A stretch of 64,000 bases of DNA from Exiguobacterium sp. Helios (GTDB lineage Bacteria > Bacillota > Bacilli > Exiguobacteriales > Exiguobacteriaceae): assembly GCF_014524545.1 (NCBI RefSeq), contig NZ_CP053557.1:1141501-1205500 (forward strand), given 5' to 3'. The translations under genes and the position numbers were made by a program. Each line of letters starts with the position of its first letter. Within the stretch, counting starts at the first letter, position 1. Of this stretch, positions 44,688 to 52,643 are shown piece by piece. Under the pieces are notes generated by a model. That model was given only the letters and a program-made list of their open reading frames with translations. It ran no database searches and was not told the origin of the DNA.

Positions 44688-45553
44688 TTGTCTTAACAGA
44701 GTGGAAAACGCAAGTGGAACAAGCGCTGGAAACATTCATGAATCGTCTCGAAGCACCGGATCGTCTGCGGGAAGCAATGCGTTATTCGCTTGATGCAGGT
44801 GGCAAGCGTGTCCGACCGGCGCTGATTTATGCTGTCCTCGATTCGTATGGGATCGACCGCAAGATGGGTGACGCAGCAGCGGCAGCGCTTGAGATGATTC
44901 ATACATATTCGTTGATCCATGATGACTTACCGGCGATGGACGATGATGATATGCGACGCGGACGTCCGACAAATCATATTCAATTTGACGAAGCGACGGC
45001 GATTCTCGCTGGTGATGCGTTACTGACGAATGCCTTTACCTGTTTACTCGAGACGACGGCCACGGCAGAAGTCAAAGTGAAATTGCTCGAGCGACTTGCA
45101 ATGGCGGCAGGTGCAGCCGGAATGGTCGGCGGTCAATTAGACGATATGCTGGGGGAGCGCGGCGGAATCAATGACGCGGAAGAACTCGAGTCGATTCACC
45201 GTCGAAAAACAGGAGCATTGTTGATTTTTGCAGTCGAAGCAGGTGGTATTTTAGCCGGCGTTACAGAAGCGGATCTCAAACATTTGAAGCGATACGGCCG
45301 TCATCTCGGGATCGCGTTTCAGATTCAAGACGACATTTTGGACGTAACCGGAGACGCTGACAAAATTGGAAAACCGGTTGGCAGTGATGAAGGAAATGAC
45401 AAAGCAACGTATCCGAAACTACTAGGTCTTGACGGAGCGGAACGGGCACTTGCAGCCCAGGTGACGGCAGCAAATGAAGCAATCGAAGCACTTTCCGCCG
45501 AAGCGGCACCGCTTAAAGATTTGCTTGACTTCGTCGTCAAGCGTGACCATTAA
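44684..45553 (+). CDS. ispA: Polyprenyl synthetase, farnesyl diphosphate synthase type
   Basis: A 289-residue prenyl diphosphate synthase that condenses DMAPP/GPP with IPP. The first Asp-rich motif DDLPAMD is at residues 80-86 and the second, QDDILDVTGD, near 220; GGKRVRPAL binds IPP. Chain length is inferred as C15 from family and place. The xseB-ispA-dxs order is common in Bacillales. In Bacillus halodurans, as I recall, the OLE RNA gene sits just after this gene; here only 120 bases separate it from dxs. Confidence 0.94.
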   Translation: MIVLTEWKTQVEQALETFMNRLEAPDRLREAMRYSLDAGGKRVRPALIYAVLDSYGIDRKMGDAAAAALEMIHTYSLIHDDLPAMDDDDMRRGRPTNHIQFDEATAILAGDALLTNAFTCLLETTATAEVKVKLLERLAMAAGAAGMVGGQLDDMLGERGGINDAEELESIHRRKTGALLIFAVEAGGILAGVTEADLKHLKRYGRHLGIAFQIQDDILDVTGDADKIGKPVGSDEGNDKATYPKLLGLDGAERALAAQVTAANEAIEALSAEAAPLKDLLDFVVKRDH

Positions 45554-45555
45554 GA

Positions 45556-45588
45556 GAGGCGGCGTAGTATGCCGTCTTTTTTTATGCG
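45556..45588 (+). terminator. Terminator after ispA
   Basis: GAGGCGGC pairs with GCCGTCTT around GTAGTAT, followed by seven T. Confidence 0.82.
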
Positions 45589-45673
45589 CCGGGAATGTGG
45601 CGTTCGCAAGATTGTTCTAGTACAATGTAGGGTACAAACCATATAAGAATGCAAGGGAAAGAGGCGGTAAGGT

Positions 45674-47560
45674 ATGAAGTTGACAGAGATACAGGATCCG
45701 TCATTTTTAAAGCGTATGTCAGTCTCGGAATTAGAACTGTTCGCAGGCGACATCCGACGCTTTTTGATTGAAGAACTAGCAACAACAGGTGGACATCTAG
45801 CACCGAATTTAGGTGTCGTTGAACTGACGTTAGCGCTTCACCGTGAATTTGACAGTCCAAACGATAAATTCGTCTGGGATGTCGGACACCAAGCGTACGT
45901 GCATAAAATTCTGACAGGACGGGCAGGTCAGTTTGATACGTTACGTCAACACAAAGGGTTGTGCGGGTTCCCGAAACGCAATGAGAGTATCCATGATGTC
46001 TGGGAAACCGGACACAGCTCGACTTCACTTTCGGCAGCGATGGGGATTGCTGTGTCGAATGAGTTAAAAGGAAACGATGACCGGGCAATTGCTATCATCG
46101 GAGATGGTGCGTTGACAGGCGGAATGGCACTTGAAGCCTTAAACCATATCGGAGCCGAACAACAAAACGTCATCGTCATCTTAAACGACAACGAGATGTC
46201 CATTGCACCGAATGTCGGAGCAATGCACCAAATGTTAGGAAGAATCCGTTCTTCCCGCAAAGTCCGTTATGCGCAAGATGAACTGGAAACGTTGATTAAA
46301 AAAATTCCTTTGATCGGCGGGAAGCTAGAAAAAGGCGGAGAGAAAATCAAGGAAGCTGTCAAAGGGGCACTTGTTCCCGGCATGTTCTTTGAAGAACTCG
46401 GTTTCAATTATTACGGACCGGTCGATGGTCATGATCTGAACGATTTAATTGAACAGCTGAACTACGTGAAGAAAGAAGAAGGACCTGTCCTGCTTCATGT
46501 CATCACGAAAAAAGGAAAAGGATACCGTCCTGCTGAATACGACGGCATCGGCACATGGCACGGCCTTGGACCGTACAAGATTGAGTCGGGTGAAGTCATT
46601 AAAGGGAAATCAAAAGCACCAAGCTATTCGTTTACAGTAGCAGATACATTGACGAAGATGGCCCGTGAGGACGACAAATTGACACTGATCACGCCGGCCA
46701 TGAGCGTCGGATCAAAACTCGATTGTTTTGAGAAAGAATTCCCGGAGCGGATGTTTGATGTCGGTATCGCGGAACAACATGCCGTCACGTTCGCTGCCGG
46801 TCAGGCAACACAAGGAATGAAACCGGTCGTCTCGATTTACTCGACATTCTTCCAGCGCGCATACGACCAGCTCGTTCATGACGTTGCACGTCAGAACCTC
46901 GATGTTACGTTTACGATTGACCGTTCTGGTCTCGTAGGTGCTGATGGCGAGACACACCAAGGTGTCTTTGATATCGCCTTTATGCGCCACGTGCCGAATA
47001 TTCGGATTGTCATGGCGAAGGATGAGAATGAACTGCAACACCTTCTTTATTCGGCTGTTAAACACGAAGGACCGATTGCTGTCCGTTTCCCGCGTGGAGA
47101 AGGAATCGGTGTGCCGATGGATGAGACACTTCATGAGATTTCGCTTGATACATGGGACGTGGAGCGTGAAGGAACGGATGTCGCCATCATGGCGTTTGGT
47201 CCACAAGTGCAAGACGCCCTGAAAATCGCGGAACTTCTTGAAGGAGAGTTATCAGTACGGGTCATCAATGCCCGGACGATTAAACCACTGGACGAAAAAA
47301 TGTTGACGGCTTTATATGCAGAAGGCATTCCACTCGTGACGCTTGAAGAAGCGGTGCTTAAAGGCGGATTCGGTTCAGCTGTTCTCGAACATGCCAATGA
47401 ACAGGAAGCTTTCCCGCGCGTCAAACGATTTGGTATTCCGGACTGGTATATCGAACACGGCGGCGTCAACGAATTGTTAGAAGAAATCGGATTATTGCCT
47501 GGACAAATTGCGGAAGAAGTTCGTTCGTTTGTCAATCAAGGAAAGAAACAGAGTGTGTAA
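45674..47560 (+). CDS. dxs: 1-deoxy-D-xylulose-5-phosphate synthase
   Basis: A 628-residue thiamine diphosphate enzyme joining pyruvate and glyceraldehyde-3-phosphate, first step of the MEP isoprenoid pathway. The ThDP motif [15 protein letters not shown] lies near 150, the DVGHQAY histidine near 75, and the transketolase central domain has [15 protein letters not shown] with catalytic Glu. Three-domain length is normal. ATG follows AAGAGGCGGTAAGG. The dxs-tlyA-argR-recN order is as in Bacillus. Confidence 0.96.
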   Translation: MKLTEIQDPSFLKRMSVSELELFAGDIRRFLIEELATTGGHLAPNLGVVELTLALHREFDSPNDKFVWDVGHQAYVHKILTGRAGQFDTLRQHKGLCGFPKRNESIHDVWETGHSSTSLSAAMGIAVSNELKGNDDRAIAIIGDGALTGGMALEALNHIGAEQQNVIVILNDNEMSIAPNVGAMHQMLGRIRSSRKVRYAQDELETLIKKIPLIGGKLEKGGEKIKEAVKGALVPGMFFEELGFNYYGPVDGHDLNDLIEQLNYVKKEEGPVLLHVITKKGKGYRPAEYDGIGTWHGLGPYKIESGEVIKGKSKAPSYSFTVADTLTKMAREDDKLTLITPAMSVGSKLDCFEKEFPERMFDVGIAEQHAVTFAAGQATQGMKPVVSIYSTFFQRAYDQLVHDVARQNLDVTFTIDRSGLVGADGETHQGVFDIAFMRHVPNIRIVMAKDENELQHLLYSAVKHEGPIAVRFPRGEGIGVPMDETLHEISLDTWDVEREGTDVAIMAFGPQVQDALKIAELLEGELSVRVINARTIKPLDEKMLTALYAEGIPLVTLEEAVLKGGFGSAVLEHANEQEAFPRVKRFGIPDWYIEHGGVNELLEEIGLLPGQIAEEVRSFVNQGKKQSV

Positions 47561-47566
47561 CGATTC

Positions 47567-48373
47567 ATGGAAACTGTAAAAAAAATCCGCCTCGACGTTT
47601 TACTCGTCGAGCGCGGTTTATGTGAAACACGTGAAAAAGCAAAACGGACCATCATGGCAGGTCTTGTATTCAGTGGAACGGAACGACTCGAAAAAGCCGG
47701 TGAAAAAGTGAAATCAGACATCGATTTGACGGTTAAAGGTCAAGTCATGCCATATGTCGGTCGTGGCGGATATAAGATGGAGAAAGCACTTGCTGTATTC
47801 GATATCGATGTATCCGGACGGATTGGTCTTGATATCGGCTCTTCAACAGGCGGTTTCACGGATTGTGCCTTACAAAACGGAGCTGCACATATGTATGCGC
47901 TGGATGTCGGGTCAAATCAACTGGATTGGAAGTTACGGTCGGACGATCGTGTGACGGCGATGGAGAAAACAAATTTCCGTCATGCGACGCCAGACATGTT
48001 TTCGATTCAGCCAAGCTTTGCGACGATTGATGTCTCCTTCATTTCGCTCCGATTAATTCTTCCGCCCTTAAAAGCCATTCTAGCTCAGGGTGGGGATGTC
48101 ATCGCGCTCGTCAAACCGCAGTTTGAAGCAGGACGGGATGATGTCGGTAAAAAAGGAATCGTTCGGGATGAACGGATTCATGAACGGGTACTCAAAGAGA
48201 TGGTGGATTTCTTCGTTCGCGAAGGATTTTATGTCAAACAATTAGATTTCTCACCGATTACCGGTGGTGAAGGCAACATTGAGTTTCTCTTGCACGCCGA
48301 GCTCAAGACACCGGGAATGGAAGAGTCGGTTGATCCACTTGAAACCGTCCACCTGGCACATGCCGCGCTATAA
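47567..48373 (+). CDS. tlyA: TlyA family rRNA 2'-O-methyltransferase
   Basis: A 268-residue protein with an N-terminal S4 RNA-binding domain (5-65, RLDVLLVERGL) and an FtsJ-type methyltransferase domain. The SAM site is GLDIGSSTGGFTD near 88-100, and the K-D-K-type catalytic set lies around VDVSFISL and VKPQFEAG. TlyA methylates ribosomal RNA in other bacteria and was once called hemolysin. It follows dxs by six bases without a clear ribosome site of its own. Equivalent to B. subtilis yqxC. Confidence 0.92.
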   Translation: METVKKIRLDVLLVERGLCETREKAKRTIMAGLVFSGTERLEKAGEKVKSDIDLTVKGQVMPYVGRGGYKMEKALAVFDIDVSGRIGLDIGSSTGGFTDCALQNGAAHMYALDVGSNQLDWKLRSDDRVTAMEKTNFRHATPDMFSIQPSFATIDVSFISLRLILPPLKAILAQGGDVIALVKPQFEAGRDDVGKKGIVRDERIHERVLKEMVDFFVREGFYVKQLDFSPITGGEGNIEFLLHAELKTPGMEESVDPLETVHLAHAAL

Positions 48374-48389
48374 GTCCAATTGATTTTTG

Positions 48390-48425
48390 AACAGACTCCG
48401 TCAAAGATGATGGAGTCTGTTTTTG
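48390..48425 (+). terminator. Terminator after tlyA
   Basis: AACAGACTCCGTC pairs with GATGGAGTCTGTT, loop AAAGAT, then T-rich tail. Confidence 0.88.
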
Positions 48426-48515
48426 ATTTGTCAGGAATGAATAGGGCAAGCATGGACTTTTATCGAATTATTGGATTACAATAGTATCAGTGAAGAAAAA
48501 CTGTGAGGTGCAAGG

Positions 48516-48965
48516 ATGACAAAGGGGCAACGGTTAATCAAGATTCGGGAAATCATTACGCAGTCAGAAATCGAAACACAAGATGAGTTGGTCGAGGAAC
48601 TTCGAAATGCAGGGTATAAAGTAACGCAGGCTACCGTCTCTCGGGACATTAAAGAACTCCATCTCGTAAAAGTACCGTTAAATGATGGACGATATAAATA
48701 CAGTTTACCTGCCGATCAGCGGTTCAATCCACTTGGAAAGTTACGCCGGTTACTCGGAGATAGCTTCATCTCGATTGATTCTGCTCAAAATTTGATTGTC
48801 ATGCATGTCTTACCGGGGAATGCCAACGCATTAGGTGTCCTCTTTGATCATTTAAACTGGCCGGAGTTGCTCGGTACGGTCTGCGGAGACGATACGATAC
48901 TGATGATTACGCGAAACGAAGAAGCAGCAACGGAAGTGACTGAACGTATTTTAGGAATGTTGTAA
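48516..48965 (+). CDS. argR: Arginine repressor ArgR/AhrC
   Basis: A 149-residue arginine-sensing regulator. The N-terminal winged helix includes [35 protein letters not shown] (given in part here), the DNA-binding signature with SRDIKEL. The C-terminal domain has [12 protein letters not shown], where two Asp bind arginine in the hexamer. It represses arginine synthesis and turns on its breakdown. A TGGACT-18-TACAAT promoter (48454-48483) lies in front. Confidence 0.95.
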   Translation: MTKGQRLIKIREIITQSEIETQDELVEELRNAGYKVTQATVSRDIKELHLVKVPLNDGRYKYSLPADQRFNPLGKLRRLLGDSFISIDSAQNLIVMHVLPGNANALGVLFDHLNWPELLGTVCGDDTILMITRNEEAATEVTERILGML

Positions 48966-48977
48966 GGAGTTGACAAG

Positions 48978-50684
48978 ATGTTAGCTGAACTATCGATAAA
49001 ACAATTTGCAATCATTGACCAGCTACAGATTGATTTTAAAAAAGGTATGACGGTCTTGACCGGAGAGACAGGAGCCGGCAAATCGATCGTGCTGGATGCG
49101 ATTGGATTACTGATCGGTGGTCGCGGGTCTGCTGAATTTGTTCGGTACGGTGAGGACAAGGCTGAATTAGAGGGTCTTTTCATGATTGAAGACGGTCATA
49201 TGGCGTATTCGTTAGCCGAAGAGTACGGGATCGACATGGAAGACGGCATGATTATTTTACGACGTGATTTGTTTGCTTCCGGAAAAAGTGTCTGTCGCGT
49301 CAATCATAAATTAGTCACGTTGACGATTTTGCGGGAATTCGGACGGGCACTTGTCGATCTGCATGGTCAGCACGAACATCAACATTTGATGGAAAGTACG
49401 TATCATCAAACGATTTTGGATGATTTCGGACATGCGACGATTGCTCCGATTCTCGAACGGTATCAAGAACGTTTTCAGCAGTATGAAGAAAAACGCGATG
49501 CCTTACAAGCGTTGGCGCAAAGCGAGCAGGAATTAGCGCAACGCATCGATTTGCTGTCCTTTCAAACGGAAGAAATCGATAGTGCGAAACTCCGAAAAGG
49601 AGAAGAAGAAGAGTTGTTGAGCGAACGAAACCGGTTAGCGAACTTCGAAAAGCTTCATGCTTCTCTCAGTGCGGCTTACGATGCGTTGCATGATGAACGA
49701 CGCGGTATCGATTCCGTAGGAGACGCGATGCGTGAATTGCAGCAGGCTTCAAGTATCGATGACGAGTTTTCAGGTCAAAGTGATACCCTGGCGAATGCAT
49801 TTTATGCGATGGAGGAAGTCGGGTATGCGGTCCGTGATCAACTGGAGACATTAGAGTTTGATTCGAATCGGCTTGATGAAATCGAACTCCGTCTATCCGT
49901 ATTCCAACAGTTGAAACGGAAATACGGGGCGACGATTGAAGAAGTCATCGCCTACGGGAAAAAAATCGGTGTGGAACTGGATGCGATGACAAACCGGGAT
50001 GAGCGGATTGAGAAACTGAAAACAGAAGTGGAACAGTTGGAAACGGAACTGTTCGAGATCGGTGGCGAGTTGTCCCAAGTCCGGAGAAAAGAAGCTCATC
50101 TTTTAGGTGAGGCGATTCATCTCGAGCTGCGTCAGTTGTATATGGAAAAAGCCCGGTTTGAAATTCGTTTCCTACAGGACGGAAAGGTACCGACTTTACG
50201 TAGAAACGGAATCGATTTCGTTGAGTTCTATATCATGACGAATGCTGGAGAACCGTTTAAATCACTTGGAAAAGTTGCTTCAGGCGGCGAATTGTCACGT
50301 ATCATGCTTGGTCTGAAATCGATTTTCTCACGTTCAGTCGGTGTAGCATCCATCATTTTTGATGAGGTGGATACAGGCGTATCAGGACGTGTCGCCCAAG
50401 CGATGGCGGAAAAGATTTATCGTCTGTCGATCGACAGTCAAGTGTTGTGTATCACTCACTTGCCTCAAGTCGCTTCCATTGCGGATCAACATCTGTATAT
50501 CCGGAAAATCGAAGAGACGGACCGGACGACGACACAGGTCAACGTTCTGACGGATTCGGAGCGCGGAAATGAACTGGGACGGATGATTTCCGGTACACAT
50601 ATGACGGATTTGACGTTGCGTCATGCGGAAGAACTGATGGAACAGGCAATGCATATGAAGGAATCGCTTAAAAATGGGGTGTAA
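48978..50684 (+). CDS. recN: DNA repair ATPase RecN
   Basis: A 568-residue SMC-like protein for double-strand break repair. Walker A GETGAGKS is at residues 28-35, a coiled-coil middle spans about 155-370, and the signature KVASGGELSRIMLGLKS and Walker B IIFDEVDTGVSG lie near 430-465. AAGGAG precedes the ATG. It follows argR by 12 bases. In Bacillus spoIVB lies between recN and spo0A; here the next gene begins three bases later and is spo0A itself. Confidence 0.96.
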   Translation: MLAELSIKQFAIIDQLQIDFKKGMTVLTGETGAGKSIVLDAIGLLIGGRGSAEFVRYGEDKAELEGLFMIEDGHMAYSLAEEYGIDMEDGMIILRRDLFASGKSVCRVNHKLVTLTILREFGRALVDLHGQHEHQHLMESTYHQTILDDFGHATIAPILERYQERFQQYEEKRDALQALAQSEQELAQRIDLLSFQTEEIDSAKLRKGEEEELLSERNRLANFEKLHASLSAAYDALHDERRGIDSVGDAMRELQQASSIDDEFSGQSDTLANAFYAMEEVGYAVRDQLETLEFDSNRLDEIELRLSVFQQLKRKYGATIEEVIAYGKKIGVELDAMTNRDERIEKLKTEVEQLETELFEIGGELSQVRRKEAHLLGEAIHLELRQLYMEKARFEIRFLQDGKVPTLRRNGIDFVEFYIMTNAGEPFKSLGKVASGGELSRIMLGLKSIFSRSVGVASIIFDEVDTGVSGRVAQAMAEKIYRLSIDSQVLCITHLPQVASIADQHLYIRKIEETDRTTTQVNVLTDSERGNELGRMISGTHMTDLTLRHAEELMEQAMHMKESLKNGV

Positions 50685-50687
50685 CAA

Positions 50688-51401
50688 TTGATTAGAGTGG
50701 GGATTGCAGATGATAACCGTGAGATGGTCGAATTGATTCGGCAACATCTATCTGCCCAAGAAGACATGGAAGTGGTATGTGTCGCCTATAATGGCGAGAG
50801 TTGCCTCGAGAAATTGGAACATGTCGAGACGGACGTCCTGTTATTAGATATCATCATGCCTCATCTCGACGGGTTAGGTGTCTTGGAAGCATTGATGAAT
50901 CAAAAGAACAGTCCGGCTGTCATCATGTTAAGTGCGTTCGGAAAAGATGAAGTATCGCAACAAGCGGTTTCACTGGGCGCTGCCTACTTTTTATTAAAAC
51001 CGTTTAGTCTGGATCAACTCGTCAATAAAATCCGCCTGGTCGTTCACGGTGTTCAGACGAACCAAGCAGAACCGGTTGAAACGAAAGTCGGAACCACGCT
51101 ACGGGAAATTGGGATCGCTCCGCATATCAAAGGGTTCACGTACTTAAAAGATGCCGTCTTGATGGTACTCGAACGAGAAGATTTATTGGGGTTGATCACA
51201 AAAGAGTTATACCCGATGATTGCTAAAAAACATGAAACAACTTCTTCTCGTGTCGAACGGGCGATGCGTCATGCGATTAAGTCGGCCTGGAAAGAAGGTA
51301 TGAGTGAACATACCTTATTCAACGGACGGATTGAACAACAGAAAAGTCCAAAAAATTCCGAGTTCATTTCTTATGTGTCAAACCATATGAATGGATCTTG
51401 A
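50688..51401 (+). CDS. spo0A: Response regulator Spo0A
   Basis: A 237-residue master regulator. Receiver domain 1-120 has the acid pocket D8/D9 (ADDNRE), phosphorylation site D54 (LLLDIIMPHLDG), the switch S/T (IMLSAFG) and K of LLKPF. The C-terminal effector domain (from about 128) keeps the helix-turn-helix LYPMIAKKHETTSSRVERAMRHAI (given in part), which reads 0A boxes. It starts at TTG with GGGGTG upstream, inside the recN tail region. It is shorter than B. subtilis Spo0A (267) mainly in the linker. Kept although neighbouring sporulation genes are lost, it must serve another role. Confidence 0.95.
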   Translation: MIRVGIADDNREMVELIRQHLSAQEDMEVVCVAYNGESCLEKLEHVETDVLLLDIIMPHLDGLGVLEALMNQKNSPAVIMLSAFGKDEVSQQAVSLGAAYFLLKPFSLDQLVNKIRLVVHGVQTNQAEPVETKVGTTLREIGIAPHIKGFTYLKDAVLMVLEREDLLGLITKELYPMIAKKHETTSSRVERAMRHAIKSAWKEGMSEHTLFNGRIEQQKSPKNSEFISYVSNHMNGS

Positions 51402-51407
51402 ACAGAG

Positions 51408-51459
51408 AAAAATCAGGTTTGTGCGGATGAACGTATCCGTACAAACCTGATTTTTTTTA
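51408..51459 (+). terminator. Terminator after spo0A
   Basis: AAATCAGGTTTGT-CGGAT arm pairs with ATCCG-ACAAACCTGATTT, followed by eight T. Confidence 0.93.
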
Positions 51460-51496
51460 CTAGATAAATAAAAACTAAATATTCATTAAATAAACG

Positions 51497-51524
51497 TTGC
51501 ATAAACTGAAATGTTTGTTATAAT
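51497..51524 (+). promoter_or_regulatory. Strong promoter in front of the 51.5-52.3 kb non-coding unit
   Basis: TTGCAT (51497-51502), 16 bases, then TATAAT (51519-51524) preceded by TGT, an extended -10. It faces a stretch without any credible gene. Confidence 0.75.
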
Positions 51525-51770
51525 AAAGGTACCAAATGATTTGGAAAGACGTCAGATGAACGTCGAGTCGAATTGGTTCCCGGAAAACCGTTCAACACAT
51601 TTCATCTCAGGTCGCCACCTGTAAACGGCTCAAGAATGATGGACGACATTCTCTTGGTAGAGTTTTTACCAAGGCATTTCATATCTTTTTTGGAAGATTT
51701 ATTTCAAACAGGTATGAAACTTCACGATTTCGAAGCAAGGAAAAAGTGGAGGGTAACGTAAAATAAACGT

Positions 51771-51944
51771 CCAAAGCAAGACCAAGCAAGACCAAGCAAG
51801 ACCAAGCAAGACCAAGCAAGACCAAGCAAGACCAAGCAAGACCAAGCAAGACCAAGCAAGACCAAGCAAGACCAAGCAAGACCAAGCAAGACCAAGCAAG
51901 ACCAAGCAAGACCAAGCAAGACCAAGCAAGACCAAGCAAGACCC
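51771..51944 (+). repeat. Perfect 10-bp tandem repeat, 16 copies of ACCAAGCAAG
   Basis: Sixteen identical copies fill 51781-51940, preceded by one changed copy (CCAAAGCAAG, 51771-51780) and ending in ACCC. The unit holds no stop codon in any frame on either strand, which creates false open frames (repeating LAWSCLVLLG on the minus strand). Perfect identity points to recent expansion by slippage. The repeat is single-stranded by composition (no G-T or A-T complement inside). Confidence 0.97.
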
Positions 51945-52215
51945 GTAACAAGTACAGTTCGTGAAAAGGAGTGTTGTCTAGCAGTGAATGTTAGCAACCG
52001 AATGATCGACTGCGTTAAGCGGATGACATTATGCTTCACCTAGGTCCAAGTAAAGTCAGATGATGGAGTAGCTATATCTTTCTATCGATCGCCCGATAGC
52101 CAAATCTGATTTCTTTCAACCTCTTCATTAAGAGGACAACCTATGGTTTTGAAGTACACGAATAGTTCTACTATGAGAGGAGTTCATCCGTAAGTGAAAC
52201 CAACTTTATATGAAT

Positions 52216-52262
52216 AAAAGGTCCCGCGCTTGAAATGAGTTCAAGAGATGGGGACCTTTTTG
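52216..52262. terminator. Terminator of the non-coding unit, also facing yqzF
   Basis: AAAAGGTCCC and GGGGACCTTTTT flank an inner TTGAA/TTCAA hairpin. A and T tails allow use from both sides; the minus-strand yqzF gene ends a few bases away. Confidence 0.9.
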
Positions 52263-52267
52263 TGTGC

Positions 52268-52522
52268 TTATTTTTTTTGATAACGATCCGATACTTTGCC
52301 ACGTTTACGATCGCGGTAAAAAACATAACCTGCGACGAAACCGATGCCACCAATAGCTAACGCTAAACCGGTGAACCCTTGTAAAACATATACATAGGCA
52401 GAATCCCCTAGATACCGGAAGGGGAACTGAGCTTTTAAGAAAACACTGTCCCGCATCAACTTGATGCCAATGGCACCGATGATGCCCGGGATGAATAAAG
52501 ATAATAGACCGATGATTCGCAT
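52268..52522 (-). CDS. yqzF: YqzF-like membrane protein (DUF2627)
   Basis: An 84-residue protein with two membrane spans (residues 3-22 and 43-67), a short outer loop (DSVFLKAQFPFRYLGDSAYVY) and a basic end (RDRKRGKVSDRYQKK). Length, pattern and place next to bkdR match the DUF2627/YqzF family of B. subtilis. The function is unknown. AAAGGGG precedes the ATG. It is transcribed away from bkdR. Confidence 0.85.
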   Translation of the reverse strand: MRIIGLLSLFIPGIIGAIGIKLMRDSVFLKAQFPFRYLGDSAYVYVLQGFTGLALAIGGIGFVAGYVFYRDRKRGKVSDRYQKK

Positions 52523-52581
52523 GATTGTGACCCCTTTCCAAGCGTATTGTATCAGAAAATCCAGATGACTGCGAATTCGAT

Positions 52582-52610
52582 TTGCCCTCCTGTTTTAATA
52601 CAGGTAGGAT
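52582..52610 (+). promoter_or_regulatory. Predicted sigma-A promoter of bkdR
   Basis: TTGCCC (52582-52587) and TAGGAT (52605-52610) with 17-base spacing; the spacer holds a small CCTG/CAGG inverted repeat that could be an operator. Confidence 0.5.
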
Positions 52611-52643
52611 AAAGATGTAAGCAGTTTCAAAGGGGGAATCAGA

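Larger units (their letters stand above)
51530..52262 (+). ncRNA. Candidate large structured non-coding RNA, about 730 nt
   Basis: Between spo0A and the minus-strand yqzF there are about 860 bases with no credible coding frame. They hold an extended -10 promoter, a series of perfect or near-perfect hairpins and a strong terminator. Hairpins: CCAAA/TTTGG (51533-51545), GACGT/ACGTC, CAGGT/ACCTG (51608-51621), GAATG/CATTC (51634-51651), CTTGGTA/TACCAAG (51653-51673), GTTGtCTAGC with GTTAGCAAC near 51975-51998, CTATCG/CGATAG inside CAGAT/ATCTG (52055-52130), CCTCTT/AAGAGG near 52120-52136 and ATAGT/ACTAT near 52162-52175. A 16-copy repeat splits it into two halves. Expression and conservation are not shown; the RNA is an inference. 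Confidence 0.55.

Noticed and set aside
45554-45673. OLE RNA between ispA and dxs
   Set aside because: The gap is only 120 bases and holds a terminator and promoter; OLE needs about 600.
51573-51761. A 62-codon plus-strand open frame starting MVPGKPFNTF
   Set aside because: No ribosome site before its TTG start, no family likeness, and it runs through several perfect hairpins, which fits RNA structure better.
51771-51944. Repeat array as a CRISPR
   Set aside because: Units are 10 bases with no spacers between them and no cas genes nearby.
51679-52039. Three overlapping minus-strand open frames of 78-105 codons with repeating LAWSCLVLLG
   Set aside because: They exist only because the 10-bp repeat has no stop codons in any frame; no ribosome site, and all three frames look alike.
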